Assembly: GCF_009664855.1 (NCBI RefSeq)
Contig: NZ_CP045928.1
Coordinates: 825,079 to 889,078, forward strand
Reading direction: 5' to 3'
DNA length: 64,000 bases
Source: Flavobacterium sp. SLB02
GTDB taxonomy: Bacteria > Bacteroidota > Bacteroidia > Flavobacteriales > Flavobacteriaceae
The translations under genes were made by a program, and so were the position numbers. Each line of letters opens with the position of its first letter. Positions within the stretch are counted from its first letter, which is position 1. Below, in pieces: positions 1 to 8,868 of this stretch. The notes beneath the pieces were generated by a model. It saw only the letters and a program-made list of their open reading frames with translations. It did no database searches and had not been told where the DNA came from.

Positions 1-12
1 GCAAAAACGACC

Positions 13-122
13 TTAAGGTGGTTATTGCGGCGGGGCTCACCTCTTCCCATCCCGAACAGAGTAGTTAAGCCCGCCTGCGCAGATGGTACTGCAGTTATGT
101 GGGAGAGTATGTCGTCGCCTTT
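13..122 (+). rRNA. rrf: 5S ribosomal RNA
   Basis: The sequence has the typical Bacteroidota 5S pattern: GGTGGTTATTGCGGCGGGG near the 5' end, the conserved CCCATCCCGAACAGAG core, and a GCCTTT 3' end that can pair with the 5' end. The 23S gene should lie just left of the window. It is followed at once by a strong hairpin terminator, so this is the last gene of an rRNA operon. Ends are estimated to within a few bases. Confidence 0.93.
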
Positions 123-126
123 CTTT

Positions 127-160
127 TAAAAACCCTGTTTCTAACGAAACGGGGTTTTTT
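127..160 (+). terminator. rRNA operon terminator
   Basis: An inverted repeat (AAAACCC.GTTT / AAACGGGGTTTT) with a short loop ends in a run of T and lies directly after the 5S gene. It is a Rho-independent terminator for the rRNA operon. Confidence 0.85.
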
Positions 161-493
161 GTTTTAGATGGGTTCGGGATTCAAACTAAAGTACGCCTGC
201 ATTGTAATTGAAAATTTTTAAAAATCACTACATGTGGCTAGGAGCAGGTATAATAATTTTAAAAGATGTAAATTTTCATCAGTATTTTTAATTGTAGCCC
301 GGATTTCAGCTTTAATCAGACACATTTCGGTACTGATTTTACAAGATTGTTTAGTTGTAGAAGTGATATAACTAGACGAGATGATAAACTTCTTGCCAAA
401 TATAAATAAAGCTTCTCTTTGGGAGATTTATTGGAGTACCTATCCATTAAAACTAATAATTAGTGACTAAACTACTATTGTATATAGAATTGA
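161..493. other. intergenic region, no gene seen
   Basis: About 330 bases of AT-rich sequence lie between the rRNA terminator and the convergent hydrolase gene. I see no coding frame, tRNA or clear hairpin in it. Confidence 0.5.
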
Positions 494-1516
494 TTATTGG
501 AATTTCTCTAAATCAACATCGGTTATGAATTGAATCACACCATTCATAAAGACTTTCTGATCGTCCCACATGGCCAGATGACTTCCGTTAGGACAGTATA
601 AATACCTTCCTTTTTTAACTAGTTTACTTTGCTCTTCCATAGCTTTTGGATCCATGGTGTCGTAATTGGCTCCAATCATTAATGTGGGAACAGAAATTTC
701 ATGTAAACGGTTTTTAATGTCCCATTTTGCCAGACGACCGCTGATACCAAATTCACTAGGACCTTGCATTATGGTATAAATTTCATTGTTAATATGTTTG
801 CTGGCGCGGTTGAGTCCATCTGGCCATTCTTTTAAACGACATAAGTGCTGTTGATAGTAATTGGGAATGAGCAATTCCATATAACGAGGGTTACCAAAGT
901 CTTTTTTGGCTTCAAGTGCTCTGATTTCGGCTAAAACTTCAGGCTTCATTTGCTTGGCTAATACTTCATCGGCATATTTTCCGTAATCCGGGGCACTGGC
1001 CATCATGTTTGCAACTAGTAATCCTTTCATGTTTTGCTGATATTTTAGTGTATATTCCATGGCAAGAATTCCGCCCCAAGAGTTGCCCAGAACATAAAAA
1101 TTATCTTTATCAGCTCCAATAGCTTTACGCACTTGTTCCACTTCTTCAACAAAACGTTCTGTTGTCCATAAACTACTGTCTTTTGGCTGATCACTGTAGT
1201 AAGATCCTAATTGATCGTACTGGTAAAATTCAAATCCTTCCCGTTGAAAGAAAGTTTCAAAACACTCCATATATTCATGGGTCATGGCGGGACCTCCGTG
1301 TAATAACAGGATCTTGATTTTAGGGTTGTTGCCAAAACGTTTTGTCCACACTTTAAGTTCTCCTACAGAAGTTTTTATCGGAATCATCTTTACACCTGCT
1401 GATTCTACATCATTGTTTTCATGATAAGTGAAATAGCTGGAAAGTGTTGTAGATTTTGTTTCATTTTTACAAGAAACGCTTAGAAAAGCAGCAATGAGAA
1501 TGGCCAGATAACGCAT
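494..1516 (-). CDS. lipoprotein alpha/beta hydrolase, proline iminopeptidase-like (S33)
   Basis: A 340-aa alpha/beta hydrolase. Residues 1-16 form a lipoprotein signal ending in SVSC, with Cys16 as the lipidation site, so it probably sits in the cell envelope. HGGPAM at 73-78 is the oxyanion-hole motif of proline iminopeptidases (usually HGGPG). GNSWGG at 144-149 carries the nucleophile Ser146. A late GANYDTMDP segment and an NGSH segment offer the acid and His. Known S33 members remove N-terminal residues from peptides or hydrolyse small esters or amides; the substrate here is unknown. It starts 6 bases after the stop of the upstream GNAT gene, so the two are probably co-transcribed. Confidence 0.8.
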   Translation of the reverse strand: MRYLAILIAAFLSVSCKNETKSTTLSSYFTYHENNDVESAGVKMIPIKTSVGELKVWTKRFGNNPKIKILLLHGGPAMTHEYMECFETFFQREGFEFYQYDQLGSYYSDQPKDSSLWTTERFVEEVEQVRKAIGADKDNFYVLGNSWGGILAMEYTLKYQQNMKGLLVANMMASAPDYGKYADEVLAKQMKPEVLAEIRALEAKKDFGNPRYMELLIPNYYQQHLCRLKEWPDGLNRASKHINNEIYTIMQGPSEFGISGRLAKWDIKNRLHEISVPTLMIGANYDTMDPKAMEEQSKLVKKGRYLYCPNGSHLAMWDDQKVFMNGVIQFITDVDLEKFQ

Positions 1517-1522
1517 GTATTT

Positions 1523-2071
1523 TTATTTAAGGTTTATAATTTCAATAGACTTTTTATCTTCTTCGGAGTGAAATAAATAGGCGTATACATCAAAGTGAGC
1601 ATCATTGAAATGAAAGCTACTCACTTTTTGCATTCCCATTTTTTCATGCGCCTTTAAAGATGCTACATTGTCACTTTTGATAAATAGAATACCTTCCCGA
1701 TTAGGTTCTAATTTTAATAATTCTTCAAACATAAGCTGCGCCAACCCTTTTCCGCGTTGGGTTTGACTCACGCAAATTGGCCCATAAATATACCAGTCAG
1801 CAGAGCCTGTATAAGCGCCTGACATGGCATCGACAATAGGAACTTTACGATTTCTGTTTACAGCTTTTGATGTGGTCAATAAAAAGCCAACAATTTCATT
1901 GTTAATAGTGGCGATAATCTGTGGCATATCGCTCATCATTTCCTGAATTTGATTGCGAGTTAATTCTCCGGATAATGTTCCGCCCTTAGAAGTTTGATTG
2001 GCAGTTTGCAGTTTTATTATTCCGTCTAAATCATTAATAGTTGCTAGTTTTATAGTGATAGGATTTGTCAT
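1523..2071 (-). CDS. GNAT family N-acetyltransferase
   Basis: A 182-aa cytoplasmic acetyltransferase of the GNAT fold, which transfers acetyl from acetyl-CoA to an amine. The acetyl-CoA loop is visible as QRGKGLA (Q-x-x-G-x-G/A) after the beta strand IYGPICVS, followed by the helix LMFEELL. A later segment, SDNVASLKAHEKMGM, matches the N-x-x-A-x-x-x-Y/H-E-K-x-G part of the family. The substrate cannot be told from sequence. It is first in a two-gene minus-strand unit with the hydrolase and diverges from the PepSY-like gene across about 137 bases. Confidence 0.85.
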   Translation of the reverse strand: MTNPITIKLATINDLDGIIKLQTANQTSKGGTLSGELTRNQIQEMMSDMPQIIATINNEIVGFLLTTSKAVNRNRKVPIVDAMSGAYTGSADWYIYGPICVSQTQRGKGLAQLMFEELLKLEPNREGILFIKSDNVASLKAHEKMGMQKVSSFHFNDAHFDVYAYLFHSEEDKKSIEIINLK

Positions 2072-2143
2072 AACAATTTTAAATATAATGAGTTACAATA
2101 TAAGAAATGTTGTTCTTAAAATAATAAAGCTTTCTTAAATTGA

Positions 2144-2174
2144 TTTGAATGTATTTTCGCTTGTTGTAAATTAG
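2144..2174 (+). promoter_or_regulatory. Bacteroidota-type promoter of the PepSY-like gene
   Basis: TTTG at 2144-2147 and TAAATTAG at 2167-2174 are separated by 19 bases, which fits the Bacteroidota -33 TTTG / -7 TAnnTTTG arrangement, with two mismatches in the -7 box. The start codon of the downstream gene is at 2209, giving a short leader. Confidence 0.45.
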
Positions 2175-2208
2175 TGAAAGAAAATTACTAATTTTTAATA
2201 TTAAAATC

Positions 2209-2646
2209 ATGAAAAAGATAATTATAATTGCTGTATTATTGCTAGGTTTTGCAATATCGGCTAGCGCACAGAAGAAAATTGAAATTACTGAGTTGCCAAA
2301 ACCAGCGCAGGATTTTTTAAAAAAGCACTTTAGTAAAAGTGAAATAGATGTTGTAAAAAAAGATGCCGAGCATGGTGAGAAAGGATATGAAGTCAAGCTT
2401 AAAGACGGAACAGAAATAGAGTTTTGGAAGGACGGTTCGTATCGCGAGGTAGATGGAGGAAAGAAACCGATTCCAACTGCATTTATTCCTGAGTCAGTAA
2501 AAGACTATGTAGCAAAGAATCATCCAAATGAAAAAATTACTCATATCGATTATGGACATAAGGATCTCGATGTTGATTTAACAAACAATATCGATTTGGA
2601 ATTTACAAAAGAGGGTAAAATTTTAAAAGATAAAAAAGATAAATGA
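2209..2646 (+). CDS. periplasmic PepSY-like protein (DUF2874 type)
   Basis: A 145-aa secreted protein with a Sec signal at 1-20 (SASA before QKKIEI). The mature part looks like two PepSY-like repeats. The first has the LPKPAQDFLKKHF helix and then strands with KDGTEIEFWKDG. The second has IPESVKDYVAKNHP, HIDYGHKDLDVDL and NIDLEFTKEGK. This is the pattern of the small periplasmic PepSY-like proteins common in Bacteroidetes. Their function is not established. A plausible promoter lies just upstream. It is probably monocistronic, since a 520-base gap follows. Confidence 0.75.
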   Translation: MKKIIIIAVLLLGFAISASAQKKIEITELPKPAQDFLKKHFSKSEIDVVKKDAEHGEKGYEVKLKDGTEIEFWKDGSYREVDGGKKPIPTAFIPESVKDYVAKNHPNEKITHIDYGHKDLDVDLTNNIDLEFTKEGKILKDKKDK

Positions 2647-3168
2647 TAGGTTGTTTGGCATTTAACAAAGCAGAGGCTTATATTTTTTTATCATCAACTA
2701 CTACAAAATAAATTCCAAGAATGATTGAGTTTTGGTATTAGTTCCTTATAGGTCTTTTAAGAATATCATCTAGAGAAATATTAGGGAGCACAGAAACAAG
2801 AGCAGTCTATTCTTTTATTTTTTTAAGATTTATCAATAAATCTAAAATTAAATAAGCCCATTAAGCAACCCGCTTAATGGGCTTATTTATATACAGACTA
2901 AAATAATATCCCCAAAACTAAATCGAGAATAAATAGCTTAACAGTGTTTGTAAAAAAAACAACAAATTGCTTAGTAGATTAAATTCTATTAAGCATTTTT
3001 TATTTAATGGCTGATGCGAATTTAAATTGGCACGTTTTTTAAAACTTTTGGCATCTTTTGGCATCTTTTGGGTAACAATTATATAAAAAAACACTTCTAA
3101 ATTTGTTTATGATTTTTCTGACGGCAAAGATTATTGCTTTGAAAAACAGTAATTTAAAAATTTAGATT
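2647..3168. other. long intergenic region with hairpin and short tandem repeat
   Basis: No coding frame stands out in these 520 bases. The region contains a strong hairpin (2850-2887) and a threefold CTTTTGGCAT-type repeat (3045-3070) upstream of the MauE-like gene. TAAATTTG at 3098-3105 resembles a -7 box, but I see no TTTG at the usual spacing. Confidence 0.5.
2850..2887. terminator. bidirectional-type hairpin terminator
   Basis: A 17-bp perfect inverted repeat, AAATAAGCCCATTAAGC and its complement, with a 4-5 base loop (AACCC). It is flanked by A-rich sequence on the left and T-rich on the right, so it could end transcription in either direction. It lies about 200 bases after the PepSY-like gene. 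Confidence 0.6.
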
Positions 3169-4677
3169 ATGAAAACATCTGTTCATATAAAAAGGATTTT
3201 AGTAGACTGTATTTGTTTACTCTATGGCTTATTATTTGTTTATGCATCGGTAAGCAAGCTTTTGGATTTTGAGAGATTTCAGGTACAGCTTGCACAATCT
3301 CCATTATTGAGCGCATATGCTTGGTGGATTTCCTGGATGGTGATCAGTATTGAGCTTTTTATTGCCTTACTACTGTTGTATAAAAGAACAAGAACTATTG
3401 CCTTGTTTGCAGCACTTAGTCTGATGAGCATGTTTACGGCCTATATTTTTATCATACTCCATTATAGCTCTTTTATACCCTGTTCCTGCGGAGGAATACT
3501 AGAGAAAATGAGCTGGGATGTACATTTGATCTTTAATCTTGTTTTTGTCTTGCTTGCCATTGTAGCCCTGTTGCTTATTGCAAAACAGGATGGCCTGATG
3601 AAAAGAAGGCTGCCAATATATGCTGGTGGTATAGCCTTTTTAATAGTTGGAAGTGTAAGTCTGGTTGTCGTGCTATTTTTATCTTCCGAGGAGATTATCC
3701 ATCGCAAAAATCCTTTTATACGGCGTTATCCGCAAAGTTCGATTAAAGAAGTGCAGCAGGTAGATTTAAAATTTAACTCCTATTATTTTGCAGGGGCAGT
3801 AGGGGATGTGATATACTTGGGTAATTCCACAGATCCTCTTCATCTGCTGGCAATTGACCTGCAAGGACGCCAAAAAAGAATCAGGTTACATTTTGACCAC
3901 AAGAACCTTGGTTTTCAGTCGATCAGAATTGCAATACGTGAAGAGTATATCTATTTGATGGATGGAACAGTGCCCTGCATTTTTAGAGGAAATACAAAGG
4001 ACTGGAGCATCACCACTCAGCTAAAAGGAATGCCTAGATTCACCCTGGCCCAACCATTGGATAGCACCACCATTGCCTTTCGTAATAATACGGGCGCGAA
4101 CAGGGCACATATACTGGGTGTTTTTTACGCAGGCACGAGCCCGAAAGTAGATTATGCACCCTGGCTTTTAACTCCACAAATTGACGGTATATTTGATACT
4201 GACGGTATGCTGCAGTACAACGCAGAAATGAAAATATTGCTGTACAATTATTTTTATAGAAATCAATTTATTGTGGCCGATACAAAAGGCAACCTCAAAT
4301 TTACCGGACATACTATCGATACAATTACCAAGGCCAAAATAAAAGTAGCTTACCTTAAAGGTAATACCGAAAGGCAAATGGCCGCTCCTCCCTTTATGGT
4401 AAATGCAATGACCGCTACAAAAAAACATCTGCTGTTTGTCTATTCCAAAGTACCAGGAAGATATGATAGTGAAAAAGTCTGGCAACAGTCCTCTATAATT
4501 GATGTTTATGACCTGAAAAAGAAAAGTTATGTGCTGAGTTTTCCTGTATATGGAAATGAAAATAAAAAAATCCAGGCTTTGTGGGTGAGCTCCAGTCATC
4601 TATATGTTATCATTGATGCTGAATTGATCATTTATAAAATAAGTGGATTGCTTGAAAAAGAAATGAACAAGGCGTAA
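3169..4677 (+). CDS. MauE/DoxX-like membrane protein with large C-terminal domain
   Basis: A 502-aa protein with five predicted membrane segments (about 10-30, 52-70, 76-98, 118-137 and 151-171). The N-terminal 140 residues match the MauE/DoxX-like pattern: helix 1 with YASVSKLLDFERF, and a Cys pair C105-S-C107 in the segment SFIPCSCGGILEKMSW. In this family the Cys motif suggests redox or disulphide handling of a partner; that is inference here. Residues 190-502 are soluble and strand-rich, possibly a propeller on the outer face. The small Cys-containing secreted protein 100 bases downstream is the likely partner. Confidence 0.7.
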   Translation: MKTSVHIKRILVDCICLLYGLLFVYASVSKLLDFERFQVQLAQSPLLSAYAWWISWMVISIELFIALLLLYKRTRTIALFAALSLMSMFTAYIFIILHYSSFIPCSCGGILEKMSWDVHLIFNLVFVLLAIVALLLIAKQDGLMKRRLPIYAGGIAFLIVGSVSLVVVLFLSSEEIIHRKNPFIRRYPQSSIKEVQQVDLKFNSYYFAGAVGDVIYLGNSTDPLHLLAIDLQGRQKRIRLHFDHKNLGFQSIRIAIREEYIYLMDGTVPCIFRGNTKDWSITTQLKGMPRFTLAQPLDSTTIAFRNNTGANRAHILGVFYAGTSPKVDYAPWLLTPQIDGIFDTDGMLQYNAEMKILLYNYFYRNQFIVADTKGNLKFTGHTIDTITKAKIKVAYLKGNTERQMAAPPFMVNAMTATKKHLLFVYSKVPGRYDSEKVWQQSSIIDVYDLKKKSYVLSFPVYGNENKKIQALWVSSSHLYVIIDAELIIYKISGLLEKEMNKA

Positions 4678-4777
4678 AAGGACCTCCCTGACGCATAAAA
4701 ATATACTGGCCAGTATCAGGAAAAAGATCGAAAACCTGTAGAAAAAAGTAGATCACGTTTAACTTAATTTTATTATT

Positions 4778-5056
4778 ATGAAAACTATATTTTCAAAAAA
4801 GGCAGTGCCTTTTGTAGTAGTGCTGGGTTTGGGTATCTCGGGAGCTTTCCTGACCACTTCCATGCAAAATGCCAAGTCCGCTCCAATTCCTAAGATTGGA
4901 TATGTTGACGGGCCTAATGGACCTTGTACGGTTCCAGTGAGATGTAGCACAGACCTCAATGTAGTGTGCCGCGCCAGTTACGCTCCTCCGGGACAGATCG
5001 CCAAGGATAAGTTTGATGGTGATTGTACAGAGGTTCTGTACCGTCCAAGTAATTAA
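4778..5056 (+). CDS. small secreted Cys-rich protein, DUF6520-like
   Basis: A 92-aa protein. The start MKTIFSKKAVPFVVVLGLGISGAF is a signal or anchor segment. The short mature part holds four Cys (in GPCTVPVRC, VVCRAS and GDCTEV). This resembles the DUF6520-type peptides that occur beside MauE-like genes in flavobacteria. The pairing suggests the membrane protein acts on the Cys residues; no function is proven. A strong terminator follows 25 bases after the stop. Confidence 0.6.
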   Translation: MKTIFSKKAVPFVVVLGLGISGAFLTTSMQNAKSAPIPKIGYVDGPNGPCTVPVRCSTDLNVVCRASYAPPGQIAKDKFDGDCTEVLYRPSN

Positions 5057-5080
5057 TTTCTTGAACCCGGCAGGTAAAGG

Positions 5081-5117
5081 CAATGCAGTTCTTAAAGAGA
5101 ACTGCATTGTTTTTTTT
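5081..5117 (+). terminator. Rho-independent terminator
   Basis: A 12-bp perfect stem (CAATGCAGTTCT at 5081-5092 with its complement at 5098-5109), a 5-base loop and eight T. It ends the MauE/DUF6520-like unit. Confidence 0.9.
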
Positions 5118-5122
5118 GTCTT

Positions 5123-5629
5123 TTATTTAATTGCCTCTGTAATCCAGGGGGCGGGTGTTTGGCCTTTAAGATAATAGCCAAACCATTGCTGTATCCGAAG
5201 GGATAAGTCTTTTTGATTGGAGGGATTAAACAAGGAGTGGGCCTCGTTGGGATAGAGCAGCATTACGTGTTTTTTCCCGAGCCTGCGCATGGCCAGGTAA
5301 AGCTCCACTGACTGATGCCAATCCACATGATTATCCTCTTTACCAGTAAAAGAGAGAAGGGGCGTGGTAATTCGATCGGCATACACCAAAGGAGAATTAC
5401 CCTTGTAGAGTTCAGGTATTTCATAAGGGGACTGCATCATCCTGAGTTGTCCTTTTTGAAAATAATTCATAGTGGGACGACCTGATTTCCAATTTACAGT
5501 GAAATAATAGCTGGTAAGATCGGTTACCGCAGATCCCGCTACCGCCGCGGCAAACAATCCAGTTTGGGTAATGATGTAAGTAGTCTGGTAGCCGCCGAAG
5601 GAATGTCCCATGAGTCCGGCAAACCAGGT
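5123..5629 (-). pseudogene. C-terminal remnant of an S9 prolyl oligopeptidase-type peptidase
   Basis: Only the last ~168 residues of an S9-type serine peptidase remain. The frame begins at an in-frame TAA (5630-5632) and continues as TWFAGLMGHSFGGYQT, holding the nucleophile motif GHSFGG. The acid region is TGKEDNHVDWHQS and the His is in YPNEAHSLF. The order and spacing match the C-terminal catalytic domain of this family. The propeller and the first half of the hydrolase fold are absent. A Met inside the remnant gives a 162-aa frame, but a protein starting at the nucleophile elbow could not fold normally, so I treat it as a pseudogene. Confidence 0.8.
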
Positions 5630-5632
5630 TTA

Positions 5633-5701
5633 ATTCATAAAGGGTTTGATGAAGTAAGTGGAAAACATTTCTACAAAGTGTTTTTTGATAGTGAAACATA
5701 A
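5633..5701 (+). pseudogene. possible 3' end remnant of a lost gene
   Basis: Next to the S9 breakpoint, the plus strand reads in one frame as HKGFDEVSGKHFYKVF and then FDSET before a TAA at 5699-5701. It looks like a natural protein C-terminus without a start. It may be the tail of a gene joined to the S9 stump by a deletion. Too short to be sure. Confidence 0.25.
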
Positions 5702-6074
5702 TCAAGAATACAATTATTATTGAGATTTTCGCAATCAATATTAATATTTGAATTAGATAATTTACTTTTTATAATTTAAATCTATAATGATTATTGGATA
5801 ATATTTTTTTTTCAAAAACAACAAAAAAAGAAATCACAAGTCAAGTCTTCAGATAAGAAGCCGGAGTGCTATAAGTCCAGAAGGGCAGCCTTAGCCCTTA
5901 TACGCTTGCAGGGGTCGGGGGGTACTACTTTGGCAGCCTTGTAATCCGTTTTTAATAAAAAACAATTCTAAAAATCAGTATTTATACGTGTCTGATTTTG
6001 AATTGATTATTGTAAATTTGGTAAGAATTTAACTGTTTAATCTTGAATTGATACCTAATTTAAATCAACGTCGA
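5702..6074. other. intergenic region with a GC-richer patch
   Basis: Mostly AT-rich, but about 5857-5946 is clearly richer in GC. On the minus strand this patch reads DYKAAKVVPPDPCKRI followed by a short tail and a TAG. It may be a gene remnant or a mobile repeat. No start or full frame is visible. Confidence 0.35.
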
Positions 6075-8867
6075 ATGAAGAAAATTTTACTTTTGTTTTT
6101 AATTTTATTTTACAACACTACACTGCAGGCTCAGAAAACTGCTGCCGTTATGGGTGACGCCGCCATTCTGATAGATTTGCTAAAAAAGGATTACGCAAGT
6201 TTAAACCCTGAGACAAAATTTGGAGAGATAAAGAGTGACAGGGAAAGAGTAATAGGAATTTTTAAATCCTATCTGACAGATAATCAAAAGAAAGGCCTCC
6301 AGAATAATTCTTTACTGATTAACAATTTAATAGCATCGGATACCGCTTATACAAATGCCTTAAATACATATAATTCAGTCCTAAAGGTAAATATTTCCAT
6401 AAATAATCAATATACAATTAAAAGTGCTAGTGAAGATCTTAAAACTTTACAAGCCAGATTACTAGAGAAAAAAAGAGACTATTATAATGAACAGTATTTT
6501 TTTGACATTGATCAAATGGAAAAAATTAAGGTTCTCTATACTGCTATAAATCCTTATCTGGAAAATGAAATCAAAATATTTTTAGAAAAATATAAAAGTG
6601 TCTCCGGAAATGGCATAGATGCATATGCCCAGAATAATTACCAGTCTTCGATCAATAAATCACTACCTTTTCTTGGTGGTGATCTTGCCTTTGAGACTAT
6701 GATTGACGGTTTGAGCCGCTTTTTGGCCAAGAGAATAAAAGAGGAATTGACAGTTTACGCCATTGATAAGATAAAAACATATCTAAATAATCCTAAAGCT
6801 GAGAACTACAGTCAGGAGCTAATGGTGATACTTCCCAAAACAACTAATTATTTAAAAAGGTTTGATTCCAGCCAGCTGATGAATTTTACAAATGAAATGA
6901 AACAGCTTATCGAGCAGGATTTAAATAACATATTGGTTAATGCACAAAAGTTGAAAGATCTGCCAAAGATTCAGCAGTATATTGCAGGTAAGCCAGATCT
7001 TGAATTTGCATTTGAAGGACTTAAGGTATTATCGCAAATTTCCAAAGTAAAAAATCCGGTTGATTATTTTACATTTTTGGAAGAGAGCAAAGCTCTGGAA
7101 AACTGGAGATTAAGTGCTGAATCTTCGCCCCGAAAATATGATATTGCACAAGGCTTACGGTTAGCCTCGATGCTGGCCTACAGTTTGACAGTCATTGAAA
7201 ACAGTGAGCCAAAGTTTGCTAGTATCGATTTTTTGGCTGGTTATGGTTCGCAGAATGATTTCTATCTTCTTTATTTTGGGTTTCTGCACCAGCAGAACAT
7301 CAAGTATTTTAATATTGAATTCAGCGGTCATCGACATCTGAATTTTAAAACGCTAATGGATGAGTATACCTTTGATGATATTAAAAACGGAGCAGAAAAT
7401 TTTAATTTTTTTAAAGATAATATAAACGATGCGGTGCAGTATGGTGAGAAAATTTATACTACGGCCCAGTCAATAAAGAAAAAGAATAAAAATGGCGAAG
7501 AAATCAAGTATGAAGAAATACATGGATTTGTAAACGAAATTATTGAATTGGCGGAAAAGATAGTATCTACAGGGGACCTGCTTGTTAAAAGTTATAGTAG
7601 TATAACCCATAACTCTGAAAGTGCTGAAATAAATTATAAGAAAGAATTGCAGTCTTATTTCGAGGTAGCAAAAGCAGGCAATGATCTTGGTTTGGATCTT
7701 CATCAAAAAAAATATACAAATGCAATTACCAAAGCCATAGAAATTCCGGTGCTTCTTAAAAGTAACAATGTTAGTCTTAATGATAATCTGCTTGGTATTA
7801 AATATTTAATAGAGCAACAGCATGATCTGCAGATTTTAAGCCAGGTTTTTGTTCCTAGTGTCTCATTTACGGATATTGAAAAATTACACGGCTCGCTGGA
7901 AATTATAAGAATTAGATGGAATGATAATTCTAAACTAAAAGCACTAAGTAACGACTTAATCTTTCTGGAGTCCCGTGATGGTTCAAATTATCAGCAGGCA
8001 GTAACTTTATTAAGAAATGATATTAAATTATATCAAAATGATTTATTAGATTATTATGGAATAGATTTGAAAAAGATAAAAACACAAGCTGATAATTTTC
8101 TGGCAGACAAGAATCAATCCAGGAATGTTAGAGAATTTGTGGAAAAAAAGATTGATGTCTACTCCATATCGATATTTGACAACAAGGTTTTACACATGCC
8201 TGATAAAAGTATCTCGGCAGGAAATGAACTGAGTGAAGCATTTTTAGCTTTTGCTCCTGCATTTGTGGAAAAAAGAAATATTTTAAAAGACGGGCAGGCA
8301 CTAAAAATTATTAACTTTTTGAATGATATAGCACTTGCATCAACTGCGGAGGACGTAGAGAAAGCAATCGATGCATTTGCCCTTCCGGTTGGCAGTTCCA
8401 ATCTAAAAGAAAGGGCGACAAGTTATTATTCAATTAATTCATTTCCCGGAGTGGTAGGTGGATGGGAATTCACAAGCGGGGAAGGGCCAGCAGGGACAAT
8501 TGGATTTACAGCACCTGTCGGATTTTATTTCCAGCCTTGGGGCGCGTTTAGAAAAGGGGGCAGTGTTGGTTTTTTTCTGCCTATAATCGATATTGCAGCT
8601 CCTGTTCGTTTGCGCCTTGACGGCAGCAATGATACCCAGACCCTGCCTGAATTTGACTTTAAAGATATTTTTTCTCCAGGTTTTTATGTGATATATGGTT
8701 TTAAAAACTCCCCATTAGCAATAAATTTCGGTATGCAGTATGGACCAAAGCTGCGTGATATAACGGCAGTGGACGGTATAGTTAAAACATTAGACTCCTG
8801 CCGTTTGATGGCAGGAATTACCATTGATATCCCGCTTATTACCTTATCAGGAAAATACAAAGACTAA
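6075..8867 (+). CDS. large secreted protein of unknown function, beta-barrel-like C-terminus
   Basis: I do not recognise this gene. I start it at the ATG at 6075, which gives a clean signal peptide MKKILLLFLILFYNTTLQAQ; an upstream TTG at 6048 would bury the signal. The product is 930 aa. About residues 20-760 are helical and charged, with no recognised motif. The last ~150 residues (from YSINSFPGVVGGWEF) alternate aromatic and small residues like an outer-membrane barrel, with segments such as GFYFQPWGAFRKGG and PLAINFGMQYG. The next gene, a secreted trypsin-like protease, starts 1 base after the stop, so the two are co-translated and probably act together in the envelope. Confidence 0.75.
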   Translation: MKKILLLFLILFYNTTLQAQKTAAVMGDAAILIDLLKKDYASLNPETKFGEIKSDRERVIGIFKSYLTDNQKKGLQNNSLLINNLIASDTAYTNALNTYNSVLKVNISINNQYTIKSASEDLKTLQARLLEKKRDYYNEQYFFDIDQMEKIKVLYTAINPYLENEIKIFLEKYKSVSGNGIDAYAQNNYQSSINKSLPFLGGDLAFETMIDGLSRFLAKRIKEELTVYAIDKIKTYLNNPKAENYSQELMVILPKTTNYLKRFDSSQLMNFTNEMKQLIEQDLNNILVNAQKLKDLPKIQQYIAGKPDLEFAFEGLKVLSQISKVKNPVDYFTFLEESKALENWRLSAESSPRKYDIAQGLRLASMLAYSLTVIENSEPKFASIDFLAGYGSQNDFYLLYFGFLHQQNIKYFNIEFSGHRHLNFKTLMDEYTFDDIKNGAENFNFFKDNINDAVQYGEKIYTTAQSIKKKNKNGEEIKYEEIHGFVNEIIELAEKIVSTGDLLVKSYSSITHNSESAEINYKKELQSYFEVAKAGNDLGLDLHQKKYTNAITKAIEIPVLLKSNNVSLNDNLLGIKYLIEQQHDLQILSQVFVPSVSFTDIEKLHGSLEIIRIRWNDNSKLKALSNDLIFLESRDGSNYQQAVTLLRNDIKLYQNDLLDYYGIDLKKIKTQADNFLADKNQSRNVREFVEKKIDVYSISIFDNKVLHMPDKSISAGNELSEAFLAFAPAFVEKRNILKDGQALKIINFLNDIALASTAEDVEKAIDAFALPVGSSNLKERATSYYSINSFPGVVGGWEFTSGEGPAGTIGFTAPVGFYFQPWGAFRKGGSVGFFLPIIDIAAPVRLRLDGSNDTQTLPEFDFKDIFSPGFYVIYGFKNSPLAINFGMQYGPKLRDITAVDGIVKTLDSCRLMAGITIDIPLITLSGKYKD

Positions 8868-8868
8868 G

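Noticed and set aside
3020..3070. Sigma-54 promoter from TTGGCACG near 3027
   Set aside because: The TTGC box is missing at the required distance.
6048..6074. TTG start nine codons upstream of the 930-aa secreted protein
   Set aside because: It would put MIPNLNQRR before a perfect signal peptide; the ATG at 6075 is a better start.
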